Assembly (NCBI GenBank): GCA_016704895.1
Contig: JADIZG010000070.1
Span: forward strand, 1 to 64,000
DNA length: 64,000 bases
Direction of reading: 5' to 3'
Source: Betaproteobacteria bacterium
GTDB lineage: Bacteria; Pseudomonadota; Gammaproteobacteria; Burkholderiales; Casimicrobiaceae
Below are positions 29,765 through 39,023 of this stretch, in pieces; within the stretch, counting starts at the first letter, position 1, and each line of letters opens with the position of its first letter. The notes beneath the pieces were generated by a model, which made no database searches, was not told the origin of the DNA, and worked only from the letters and a program-made list of their open reading frames with translations. The position numbers were made by a program, and so were the translations under genes.

Positions 29765-30810
29765 ATGATGCTCTACCCGTTCCTGCGTCCCGCGCTGTTC
29801 GCGCTCGATCCCGAGAGCGCGCACGAGCTCGCGTTCGCCGCGCTCGACGCAGCCGCCAGGGCAGGCGTCGCGCAGTTCGCGGCGCCGAAGCTCCCGCGCG
29901 ATCCGGTGCGCGTGATGGGCATCGACTTTCCCAACCGCGTCGGCCTCGCCGCCGGGCTCGACAAGGACGCCGCGCACCTCGCGGGACTCGCGACGCTCGG
30001 CTTCGGCTTCCTCGAGGCCGGGACCGTGACGCCGCGCCCGCAGCCGGGCAATCCGAAGCCGCGCATGTTCCGGCTGCCCGAGGCCGACGCCCTGATCAAC
30101 CGGCTCGGGTTCAACAACGGCGGCGTCGAGCGCTACGTCGCCAACGTGCGCGCGTCCGGCTACCGCGGCATCCTCGGCTGCAACATCGGCAAGAACGCGG
30201 TCACGCCGAACGAGCGCGCCGTCGACGACTACCTCGCGTGCCTCGCCGCCGTCGCGCCGGTCGCGAGCTACGTGACGGTCAACGTGAGCTCGCCCAACAC
30301 GAAGGGCCTGCGCGACCTGCAGTCGGAGGAGGCGCTCGACGCACTGCTCGCACGCATCGTCGAGGCGCGCGACGACCTCGTCCAGAAGCTCGGTCGCGCG
30401 CTGCCGCTCGCGATCAAGATCGCGCCCGACCTCGAGCCCGAGGCGATCCGCGGCATCGCGCGCGTGCTCGTCGCACGTCGCGTCGACGCGGCGATCGCGA
30501 CGAACACGACGATCGCGCGCGACGCGGTCGCGTCGCTGCCGCACGGGAACGAGGCCGGCGGGCTGTCCGGCCGACCGGTGTTCGAGCGCTCGAATGCGGT
30601 CGTGCGCACGCTCGCGAAGGCGCTCGACGGCGCGCTGCCGATCATCGGCGTGGGCGGCATCCTGTCGGGCAAGGACGCGCGCGAGAAGATCGTGTGCGGC
30701 GCCTCGCTCGTGCAGCTCTACACGGGGCTCGTCTACCGCGGACCTGGGCTGGTCGCCGAGTGCGTGCGGGCGCTGGCGTCGATGGGGTCAGCGATGGCCA
30801 GCGCCGCTAG
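29765..30810 (+). CDS. pyrD: Dihydroorotate dehydrogenase (quinone)
   Basis: This class 2 enzyme oxidises dihydroorotate to orotate with FMN and passes electrons to the quinone pool at the inner membrane. The N-terminal helical extension [22 protein letters not shown] is typical of class 2. FMN and substrate motifs are [31 protein letters not shown], the catalytic Ser region [15 protein letters not shown], and [17 protein letters not shown]. Similarity ends near 30785 (CVRALAS). In the coding frame there is no stop until 32408-32410. The end given here (30810) is the first stop in a neighbouring frame, reached if one base is wrong near 30785. The true 3' end is uncertain. Confidence 0.88.
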
Positions 30811-31360
30811 GGTTCGGCGACGGGGCGAGCGACGGCGATCGCCTGCGCCGTCCGAAGCGCCCTTTCCCCTGGGCTCTTCCGCGCCCCATCGCACCCATCG
30901 CGTCGAGCCAGGACGCCGTCGCGGCCACGAGCATCTTGCCGTCGCCCTCGGCGACCGTCTCGCCGCGCCGGTTCACGGCCACCGCGCGCATCGCGACGAC
31001 ACCGCCGCCGTGCTTCGGCTTGTCGGTCTTCCCGACGACGGTCCACGTCGTCGTGAGCGTGTCGCCCGCGCGCACGGGCGCGACGAATCGCGTCGCGTGC
31101 TCGAGGTACGCGACCGCGGTGCCGTGGAAGATCATGCCGACGGCGCCGCCCATGATCGCGCTGGTCATCACGCCGTGCAGGATGCGCGTCCCGAATCGCG
31201 TGCCGGACGCGAACGCGTCGTCGACGTGGTGCGGGTTGAAGTCGCCGATCAGCCCCGCGCCGACGACGAGGTGCGTGTCGGTGACGGTGAGCGAGCGGCG
31301 GAACGCGTCGCCGATCTTCACTTCGTCGTAGTGCCTGCCGCTGCCGTCCATGCCGGTCAT
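30788..31360 (-). CDS. MaoC-like (R)-specific enoyl-CoA hydratase
   Basis: The protein has up to 190 residues and a hot-dog fold. The hydratase motif is clear: [41 protein letters not shown], with the catalytic Asp and His in DFNPHHVDD. Such enzymes hydrate trans-2-enoyl-CoA, feeding PHA synthesis or fatty-acid breakdown. Similarity ends around [11 protein letters not shown]; the following 40 residues ([15 protein letters not shown]) are low-complexity and overlap the pyrD end. Two starts are possible (31360 and 31351). Confidence 0.8.
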   Translation of the reverse strand: MTGMDGSGRHYDEVKIGDAFRRSLTVTDTHLVVGAGLIGDFNPHHVDDAFASGTRFGTRILHGVMTSAIMGGAVGMIFHGTAVAYLEHATRFVAPVRAGDTLTTTWTVVGKTDKPKHGGGVVAMRAVAVNRRGETVAEGDGKMLVAATASWLDAMGAMGRGRAQGKGRFGRRRRSPSLAPSPNPSGAGHR

Positions 31361-31371
31361 CGTCGAAGGCA

Positions 31372-31457
31372 GAGCCCCCGGGCTGAGCCCGACCAGGGCG
31401 CGGGGGCCTGTGGGTCGGCCTTCAGGCCCGACGCGCAACTCGGGCCGACCCGCAGGA
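31372..31457. repeat. REP-like palindromic repeat
   Basis: The gap holds two nested inverted repeats. GCCCCCG/CGGGGGC arms lie around 31374-31409. A longer stem lies around 31408-31456, where CCTGTGGGTCGGCC pairs with GGGCCGACCCGCAGG with one mismatch. The GTCGGCCTTCAGGCCCGAC-type core is like bacterial REP sequences. It may also end transcription of the cinA-like operon's neighbour. Confidence 0.5.
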
Positions 31458-31462
31458 GGCGA

Positions 31463-32239
31463 TCACCCCCGATCCGGGATCGGCTCGAAGCGGAATCCCG
31501 CGGCACGCACGCCGGCGACCAGATGCTCGAGCGCCGCGTCGGCGTCGGCAGCGGGGCCGCGCACGCCCAGCTCGATGCGCCGTCCGCCGCCGGGCAGGAA
31601 TGCCGGGAGGCTGAAGAGCTTCAGGCGCGGGAAGCGCGCGACGTTCTCGTCCATCAGCGGCAGGAGCTGGCTTTCGCCCGCATCGAACACGGCGATCGCG
31701 CGTTCGACCGGCTTCTCGCGCTTCAGCGTCGGATAGTGCGTCGCGAGCACCCAGTCCATCATCGGCCACGCCATCTGCGGGAAGCCCGGCATGAAGTGAT
31801 GGTCGCGGACCGAGAACGCGGCGATGCGGTTGAACGGATTCGGGATGATCCGGGCGCCGGCCGGGAACTCGGCCATCAGCACGCGGTGCGGGTACGCCTC
31901 CGCGCCGAAGCGCGCCTCGATCTCGGCGACGGCCTCGGGATGGCGCTCGAGCGGGACGCCCAGCGCCGCGGCGGCGGCCTGCCGCGTGCGATCGTCCGGC
32001 GTCGCGCCGATGCCGCCGAACGAGAACACGAGGTCGCCGTGCGCGAACGTGTCGCGGTAGAGCGCCGTGAGGCGGCCGGCGTCGTCGCCGACGTAGTGCG
32101 CCCAGTCGACGGAAAGCCCGCGCGCGCCGAGCGTCTCGATCGCATGCGAGAGGTGGCGGTCCTGGCGCTTGCCCGACAGGATCTCGTCGCCGACGATCAC
32201 GACGCCGATCGCCGGCGGGAACACGACGCTCGCGGTCAC
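31463..32239 (-). CDS. Competence/damage-inducible (CinA/MoaB-like) molybdopterin-binding domain protein
   Basis: The 258-residue protein starts with a GTG that overlaps the DUF1631 stop (GTGA). The MoCF domain is clear: [54 protein letters not shown] and [17 protein letters not shown]. It lacks the C-terminal nicotinamide-nucleotide deamidase domain of full CinA. This single-domain type resembles the ADP-ribose pyrophosphatase-like CinA N-domain, whose cellular role is uncertain. Confidence 0.82.
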   Translation of the reverse strand: MTASVVFPPAIGVVIVGDEILSGKRQDRHLSHAIETLGARGLSVDWAHYVGDDAGRLTALYRDTFAHGDLVFSFGGIGATPDDRTRQAAAAALGVPLERHPEAVAEIEARFGAEAYPHRVLMAEFPAGARIIPNPFNRIAAFSVRDHHFMPGFPQMAWPMMDWVLATHYPTLKREKPVERAIAVFDAGESQLLPLMDENVARFPRLKLFSLPAFLPGGGRRIELGVRGPAADADAALEHLVAGVRAAGFRFEPIPDRG

Positions 32240-34666
32240 GCGGGCTCGGGCGCGAGGCGGCCTTCGAGCTGGCCCATCACGGTGGTGAGCGCGCGGTCGA
32301 GCAGCGGCTCGGCCTCGACCGGACGCGCGCGGTCGGCGCGGAAGCGCTCGGCGAGTTCCTCGGCCGTCATCGACAGCGCCTTCTGCCCCTGCCGGTTCGT
32401 GAACAGGTAGGTGCCGCGCAGCGGGCTCACCCAGGCGAGCTTCGCGAACGCGAGGTGGCCGTCGTCGGCCTCGAACTCGATCCACATGCCGCGCTCGAGG
32501 CTCCGGGCGATCTCGAGGTACTGGTCCTCGAGGACCTCCGGCTCCTCGACCGGCTCGGCGGGCTCGGCGGGCGACATCGCCTCGGCGAGCGCCTCGGCCT
32601 CGAGCGCCGCACGCTCGTCGCCCGCGGCCTTCGCGACCTCGGCCTGCGCCTTCGCGGCCTCGGCGACGGCGGCCGTCGGCGATTCGACGTGCGCGTACGT
32701 CGGCTTCACGGCCGCGGCGTGGGCCTCGACCAGGTTCGACATGAACGCCTCGCGCGCTTCCGGCGGCCACGCGTGCCCCTGGACGCCGGACGTGAGGCGC
32801 TTGAGCAGCGACGGCAGCAGCGCGACCAGGTGCTTGCGGTCCTCGGACGTCCGCTTGGGCTGCACGCTCCAGACCAGGTCCTCCAGCGTGGACACCGTCG
32901 CGCTCCACGCCTCGCTGTCGTCGCCCGCGGTCGCGTAGACGCGGGCCATCGACGGATGCCAGCGCTCGCGCAGGAACCCCGCGAGGAACTTCGGCATCGG
33001 CGAGCCTTCGATGCGCCGCTCGATCTCGCCCCGCGCGACGTTCGCCGCGATCTCGGCGCGGTCGCGGAGGTTGATCTCCTCGGCGGACGACGTGATGTTC
33101 GCCTCGGCGTTCTTCTCCTCCTCGGCGAGGAAGGCCTCGAGGTCGGCGCGCAGCTCGTCGAAGATCGCGAGGTCGTCGGAGAACCCGTCGAGGATCCGGT
33201 GGACGATCGCGCCCATCTTGCGGTAGAGCGGATCCTCGTTGCCCATCGCCGGCGACCAGCCGCGGCCGGCCTCGGCGAGCGCGTTGACGAGGAGGCGCGA
33301 CGGATGCGACTTCTTCGCGAAGAACGCGCCGTCGAGCATCGCGGCCTTCAGCACCGGGATCTGCAGGCGCGCCAGCAGCGCCTTGATGCCGTCGGGCAGG
33401 TCGCGCGTCTCGAAGATGAAGTCGAACAGCATCGCGACCATCTCGATCGTCATCGATTCGAGCTGGTTCGCCTTCCTTCCGAGCGGCGACTCCTGCAGGT
33501 CGCGCAGGACGTTGTGCAGGCCTTCCGGAATGCCGGAGAACTGGACGACGGCGCCGCCGCCCAGGTCGAAGCCGCTCTGCCCCGCCTGCAGCCGCGTCAG
33601 GCCCTCGTGCAGCATCTGCGTCGCGATGATCGGCGAGCCGGGCACGTAGCCGGACGGCGTCGGCGCCATCGGCGCGAACGTGATCGGCGGCAATCCGCCG
33701 GGCATCGCGATCTCGGGGAATTCGCCACCGCCGCCCGAGCCTTCCCCGGCGACGCCGGCATGCCGCCCGCCGGCGTCGACGCCCCCGGATAGCCCGGGGC
33801 ATCGCCTGCATGCCGCCCTGGCCCGGCATTCCCTGCCCGACGCTCGCCGCGGTGCCGAACATCCGGCGGAACAGCGCCATCACGTCGACTTCCGCCGCGG
33901 CGACGTGCTCGGCGGACGCGCGCTCGCGCGCCTCGCGCGCGTCGATCGCCTGCTGGCGACGCAGCTCCGACGCCCCGCCGCGGTTGACGATCGCGGGCCG
34001 CGTCATCGCGGGCACGACGCGCAGGTTCGCGAGGTGGCGGTTGATGTCGCCGTAGATCGACGCGATGTCGCCGAGCGACGCCTGGTTCAGCTCCTTCAGG
34101 ATCTGGAACTTGATCCGGCTCTCGGTCTTGACCTGCCGCAGCGCGTCGGTGAACGCGTCGACGATCGTCGCCGGCGCGAGCGGGTTGTCGTCGGTCTCGA
34201 GGTCGGGCCGTCCGAGCAGGTGGCCGAAGCCGCGGTTCAGCACGGCGAGCTCGTCGTGGCAGGCGTTCTCGACGATGCGCGTGATGTTGCCGGTGACGAC
34301 CGACTCGTCCATCGCGGACGTGTCGACGAGCGTGAGCTTGGTCGGATCGACGTCGGCGTAGTCCTGCCGGGCATCCTCCTTGCCGGCGATCCGGTCGTCG
34401 ACGCGCCGGCGCAGCCGCTGCTCGAACTCGGCCATCAGCGTCGCGCGCTCGCTCTTCAGCAGCGCGCGCGCGTCGAGGTAGAGCGACTGCTCGTCCCGCA
34501 CGTCGGTGCGCCCGGCGCGATCCATCAGGAGGTCGCCGACGCGGTCGAGCATCGACGAGAACGCGAGCATCAGGCGATGAATGGCGAGATCCCGGCAGTC
34601 GCCGAGGATCTTCGTCATCTCGCGCGGCGGGGGACGCCGCGCCGACGCTTCCGTCGTCGCGTTCAC
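32236..34666 (-). CDS. DUF1631 family protein, two compensating frame changes
   Basis: A large cytoplasmic protein of about 800 residues and unknown function. The N-terminal part ([36 protein letters not shown]) and the C-terminal part ([59 protein letters not shown]) match the DUF1631 family of betaproteobacteria. The C-terminal piece resembles a PilZ-like barrel. In the Gly/Pro-rich linker the frame shifts twice, near 33800 (CCCC) and 33744 (GGGG). The middle reads [17 protein letters not shown] and then [17 protein letters not shown]. The GTG at 34666 or the ATG at 34618 could be the start. Confidence 0.75.
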
Positions 34667-34868
34667 GCGTGGATCTCGAGGAGGCCCGGTGCGCAGGAAA
34701 CCGCGCCACCCGGGGCCCGAAACCGGGGACGGCGGCGGCGCTCGCCAATGTCGGCGACCGCCAATCCACTGGAACAGCAGACGCCAAATCACTGTAGCAC
34801 AGGGGGTTTTCGCCTGCCAACGGCACGCGCCTACCGGCCGGCGGCCGCCCGGCACCGCCCATGCCCCG
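34667..34868. other. Intergenic, no gene seen
   Basis: This is a gap of 202 bases between hrpA and DUF1631. It includes a short AT-richer patch around 34780-34805 (AAATCACTGTAGCAC) that could hold the DUF1631 promoter. I see no gene or strong hairpin. Confidence 0.3.
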
Positions 34869-37800
34869 TCAACGACCGTCCAGCGCCTCCCACACCCTCT
34901 CCACGCGCTTCAGGGATACCGGGGTGGGCGTTTTCAGTTCCTGCGCGAACAGCGACACCCGGAATTCCTCGAGCAGCCAGCGGAACTCGTCGAGCGCCGG
35001 GTCCTGACGCCCGGCGGCGCGGTCCCGGTCGCGCCGCTCGCGCCACCGACGCGTCCACGCCTCGACCTGGGGGCCGTGGCGGGCCTCGCGCTCCGGTCGC
35101 TCCCGCGCCTTGGCCCACCGCCGGTCGATCGCCTCGAGGTAGCGCGGCAGGTGTTGCAATTGCGCCCACGGCGTCGAGGCGAAGAACCCCGGCCGGACGA
35201 GGTCGTCCCGTTGCGCGCGAAGTTCGGCGGCCAGCCGGGCCATGCCCGGCGGGGCCTGGGCGAGGCGGGCGCCGAGTGCGTGATAGGCACCGGCGATCGT
35301 CGCGAGCAGGCGGAAGGCCGCATCGGCGACGGCGGGCAGCCTGGTCCGGGCTCGCTTCACCTGCTCGTCGAACGTCCGGGCCGAGCGCGGGATCGGGTCG
35401 TCGGCGAGGAACGCCCGGTCGGCGACCGCGTCGAGCACGTCCGAGAGCAGCCGGTCGGTCGGGATCGCGGGCTTGAGCGTGAGCGCCGCCTGTGCGAAGC
35501 CGGACGCCCCCTTCTCGTAGCGCAGGACGGCGTCCCTGAGCGCCAGGCGGATCAGGCGCACGACGCCCCGCCGCGTCGAGGCGTCGGCCGCCTCGCGCGT
35601 ATCGGCGAGCGTGAGCGACACGCTCGCGCCGTCGTCCACGAGCGTCGGATAGGCGGTCAGCCGCTGGCCGCCGCGATCGATCGCGATCGTCTCGGGCAGA
35701 TCGCCCAGGTCCCAACGCGTGAGCCCGGTCCGCCCGAACGCCGGGCCCGCGGCAGCGAAGCTCGCTTTCGCGGCCTCGCCCAGCCGATCGCGCAGGCCCG
35801 CGAGGTCGCGACCGCCGCCCAGCTCGCGGCCGGCGGCATCGACGACGACGACGTTCATGGCGAGGTGGTCGGGCAGCGGCTGGCCGTCCCACGCGTCCGC
35901 GCGAGGCGCCTCGCCCAGCCGGCCCTTCAACCAGGCGCGGAGGGCATCGGGCAGCGGCGCGCTCCCGGGGCGGCCTCCTCGAGGAAAGCGGTCACCACCG
36001 GCGGCAGCGGGACGAGCCGGTTGCGGAACGCCTTGGGCAGCGCCTTCAGGTACCAGGTCACCTTCTCGCGCACCATTCCGGGCACGAGCCACGAGAGCCG
36101 CGCGTCGTCGAGCCGATTCAGGAGCGCGAGCGGAACGGTGAGGGTGAGGCCGTCCATCGGATGGCCGGGCGAGAACCGGTAGCGGACTGGCAGGCTCGCG
36201 TCCCCGATCGCGAGCTTCTCCGGGAAACAGCTCCTCGGTGACGTCCGCCGCGGCGTGACGCATCAGGAATTCGCGCGTGAGAAACAGGAGCGCCGGATCC
36301 CGTCGCTCCGCATCGACGCGCCAGCGCTCGAACGACACGGTCGTGCAGACGTCCTTCGGCACGCGCTCCGCGTAGAACGCCGCGAGCGCCTCGTCGTCGA
36401 CGAGGACGTCCTGGCGGCGCGCCTTGTGCTCGAGCTCGGCGACCTCGGCCACGAGCTTCCGGTTGTGGGCGAGGAACGCGCCCACGGTCGCGAGATCGCC
36501 CGGGACGAGTGCCTCGCGCACGAACACCTCGTGCGCCGCAGCGGGGTCGAGCGTCGAGAGCGAGACCGGCCGGGACGGCACCAGCGTGAGGCCGTAGAGC
36601 GCCACCCGCTCGCGGGCGACGACCTCACCGCGCTTCGCGTCCCACGACGGGTCGAACCGCTCGCGCGTGACCCGCTCGCCCGCGGCCGCCTCGATCCACT
36701 CGGGCTCGATGCGGGCGGCGCAGCGCGCGTAGAGCCGCGTCGTCTCGACGAGCTCCGCCGCGAGGATCCAGCGCCCGCCCTTCTTCGCGAGGCCGCTGCC
36801 CGGGTGCAAGTGGAAGCGCAGGCCCCGCGGCCCGCCGTAGCCTTCGCCCCCCGACCGCCGGGCCGCCCGGGGGCCGCCCCCGCCGGAGGGAGGCGAGCGG
36901 AGCTCGCCCCGGGCGAACGTTTCGCCGTCGCGCAGGCCCACGTTGGACAGGAGCCCCGAGAGCAGCGACTCGTGGATCGCGCGGTAGCGCGCCGCGTCGA
37001 TCGCGGCGGGCAGCTTCGCGTTCCATTTCCATCCGCCCTCCTCGAGCTGGTGCGTGAGCTCGCGGTGCACGTCGCGCCATTCGCGCAGGCGCAGGTGGTT
37101 GACGAACGCCTGGCGGCAGCGCTCGACCTGCCGGCGGTGCGAGAGCTTCTCGTCGGCGAGCGCCTCGAAGAACTGCCAGAGGTTCACGAGCGACAGGAAG
37201 TCCGAGCGCTCGTCGCGGAACCGGAGGTGCGCCTGGTCCGCGGCCTGCGCCTTCTCGAGCGGCCGCTCGCGCGGATCGGGCACCGACAGCGCGCTCGCGA
37301 TCACCAGCGCCTCGGGCAGGCAGCCGCGCTCGCGCGCGGCGAGCACGATGCGGCCGATGCGCGGGTCGAGCGGCAGCTTCGCGAGCTCGCGGCCGATCGG
37401 CGTCAGCGCGCGGCCTTCGTCGACGGCCCCGAGCTCGGCGAGCAGCTGGTAGCCGTCGGCGACCGCGCGCGGCGGAGGCGGCTCGACGAACGGGAACGCG
37501 TCGACCGGCCCCAGCTCCAGCGAGGCCATCTGCAGGATCACGCTCGCGAGCGAGCTCCGCAGGATCTCGGGCTCGGCGAAGCGCGGGCGCGCCTCGTAGT
37601 CGGCCGCCGGATACAGGCGCACGCAGATGCCGTCCTGCACGCGGCCGCAGCGGCCGGCACGCTGGTCCGCGTTCGCGCGCGCGATCTTCTCGATCCTGAG
37701 CAGCGTCGTCTTGTTGCGCGTCGCGTAGCGCTTGACCCGGGCGAGCCCCGTGTCGATCACGTAGCGGATGCCCGGCACCGTGAGCGAGGTCTCCGCGACG

Positions 37801-38870
37801 TTCGTGGCGAGCACGATGCGCCTGCCGCGCGAGGGCGCGAACGCGCGCTGCTGCTCCTCGGGCGAGAGCCGCGCGTAGAGCGGCACGATCTCCGCGGCCG
37901 CGCCCCAGGGGCGACGCCTCAAGTCCGCCCGCAGCAGGTCGGCGGTCTCGCGGATCTCGCGCTCGCCGGGCAGGAACGCGAGGATGTCGCCGGGCCCCTC
38001 GCGCCACAGGTCGCCCGCGGCGTCGACGATCGCCTCCTCGACGTCCTCCTCGTCGTCGGTGGCCTCGTCGTCCGGGTCGCCGCCGGCCGCGCGATAGCGG
38101 ACCTCCACGGGATACAGGCGCCCCGACACTTCGATGACCGGCGCGGGCGTGCCCTCGCGCGCACCGAAGTGGCGCGCGAAGCGCTCGGCGTCGAGCGTCG
38201 CGGACGTGATCACGACCTTGAGGTCGTCGCGCCGCGCGAGGAGCTGCTTCAGGTAGCCCAGCAGGAAGTCGATGTTGAGGCTGCGCTCGTGCGCCTCGTC
38301 GACGATGATCGTGTCGTAGGCGAGGAGTCCGCGGTCGCCGCGCGTCTCCGCGAGCAGGATCCCGTCGGTCATGAGCTTCACCCACGCGCCGGGCGACGTG
38401 CGATCGGCGAATCGGACCTTGAAGCCGACCGCGTCGCCGACGGCCGTGTTCATCTCCTGGGCGATCCGCGTCGCGACCATGCGCGCGGCGAGCCGCCTCG
38501 GCTGCGTGTGGCCGATGAGCCCGCGCTCGCCCCGGCCCGCGGCGATGCAGATCTTCGGCAGCTGCGTCGTCTTGCCCGAGCCGGTCTCGCCGCACACGAT
38601 GACCACCTGATGGGCGCGGATCGCCGCGGCGATCTCGTCGGCGCGCTGCGCGACCGGCAGGCCGGGCGGGTACGCGAGCGCGGGCCGCGTCGCCAGCCGC
38701 CCGGCCCGGCGTGCGACCGCGCGCTCGACGTCGGCGGCGAGCCGCTGCCACGCATCCGGATCGGCGCCGCGCCTGCGCGCTTCGCGGATCCGGACGCGCA
38801 GCCGCGCGGCGTCGGCGACGAGCGTTTCGGCGAGGCGTTCGAGCAGCGCGGCGTCGGGGGAGGAAGCCAT
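34869..38870 (-). CDS. hrpA: ATP-dependent RNA helicase HrpA, with a repeat insert and two compensating frame changes
   Basis: A DEAH-box helicase of about 1333 residues. Walker A GETGSGKTT lies near residue 94, then DEAH (IIVDEAHERSL), SAT (VITSATLD), and motif VI in NADQRAGRCGR. The C-terminal HrpA-specific domains follow. E. coli HrpA acts on stalled ribosomes and mRNA. The run GELRSPPSGGGGPRAARR at 36850-36915 is absent from relatives as I remember them and is encoded by the palindromic repeat. Near 36228 an extra C and near 35965 a missing C shift the frame out and back. The middle part (MDGLTLTVPLALLNRLDDARL, 35927-36157) is in the other frame. Confidence 0.9.
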   Translation of the reverse strand: MASSPDAALLERLAETLVADAARLRVRIREARRRGADPDAWQRLAADVERAVARRAGRLATRPALAYPPGLPVAQRADEIAAAIRAHQVVIVCGETGSGKTTQLPKICIAAGRGERGLIGHTQPRRLAARMVATRIAQEMNTAVGDAVGFKVRFADRTSPGAWVKLMTDGILLAETRGDRGLLAYDTIIVDEAHERSLNIDFLLGYLKQLLARRDDLKVVITSATLDAERFARHFGAREGTPAPVIEVSGRLYPVEVRYRAAGGDPDDEATDDEEDVEEAIVDAAGDLWREGPGDILAFLPGEREIRETADLLRADLRRRPWGAAAEIVPLYARLSPEEQQRAFAPSRGRRIVLATNVAETSLTVPGIRYVIDTGLARVKRYATRNKTTLLRIEKIARANADQRAGRCGRVQDGICVRLYPAADYEARPRFAEPEILRSSLASVILQMASLELGPVDAFPFVEPPPPRAVADGYQLLAELGAVDEGRALTPIGRELAKLPLDPRIGRIVLAARERGCLPEALVIASALSVPDPRERPLEKAQAADQAHLRFRDERSDFLSLVNLWQFFEALADEKLSHRRQVERCRQAFVNHLRLREWRDVHRELTHQLEEGGWKWNAKLPAAIDAARYRAIHESLLSGLLSNVGLRDGETFARGELRSPPSGGGGPRAARRSGGEGYGGPRGLRFHLHPGSGLAKKGGRWILAAELVETTRLYARCAARIEPEWIEAAAGERVTRERFDPSWDAKRGEVVARERVALYGLTLVPSRPVSLSTLDPAAAHEVFVREALVPGDLATVGAFLAHNRKLVAEVAELEHKARRQDVLVDDEALAAFYAERVPKDVCTTVSFERWRVDAERRDPALLFLTREFLMRHAAADVTEELFPGEARDRGREPASPLPVLARPSDGRPHPHRSARAPESARRRAALVARARNGAREGDLVPEGAAQGVPQPARPAAAGGDRFPRGGRPGSAPLPDALRAWLKGRLGEAPRADAWDGQPLPDHLAMNVVVVDAAGRELGGGRDLAGLRDRLGEAAKASFAAAGPAFGRTGLTRWDLGDLPETIAIDRGGQRLTAYPTLVDDGASVSLTLADTREAADASTRRGVVRLIRLALRDAVLRYEKGASGFAQAALTLKPAIPTDRLLSDVLDAVADRAFLADDPIPRSARTFDEQVKRARTRLPAVADAAFRLLATIAGAYHALGARLAQAPPGMARLAAELRAQRDDLVRPGFFASTPWAQLQHLPRYLEAIDRRWAKARERPEREARHGPQVEAWTRRWRERRDRDRAAGRQDPALDEFRWLLEEFRVSLFAQELKTPTPVSLKRVERVWEALDGR
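36853..36913 (+). repeat. GC-rich palindromic repeat inside hrpA
   Basis: This 61-base unit starts GACCGCCGGGCCGCCC and contains GGGAGGCGAGCGGAGCTCGC. It aligns along its whole length with the repeat units in rlmN (GACCGACGGGCCGCCC ... GGGAGGCGCGCAGCGCC). In hrpA it keeps the reading frame and adds about 20 Gly/Pro/Arg-rich residues. Confidence 0.6.
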
Positions 38871-38960
38871 GTCGTGGACGTTCCGGCGGCAGCGCGATTC
38901 ATCCTGCTCCGACGGCGGGGCGCGGATTCTACCGCGCTACCGCCCCCGCGACGCCTCCGC

Positions 38961-38966
38961 TATGAT
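38961..38966 (+). promoter_or_regulatory. Possible -10 element (TATGAT)
   Basis: TATGAT lies 57 bases before the binding-protein ATG, in the gap with hrpA. No clear -35 is seen. Confidence 0.3.
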
Positions 38967-39023
38967 CCGCCCACCGCGACCGAAGCCGGCGCGCCTGCCG
39001 CCCGTCGCCCCCCGGAGGAAGCC

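Noticed and set aside
36255..39023. Very long open frame antisense to hrpA that continues into the binding-protein gene
   Set aside because: It is antisense shadow coding caused by the high-GC third-position bias. The real gene starts at the ATG at 39024, which has a ribosome-binding site and a signal peptide.
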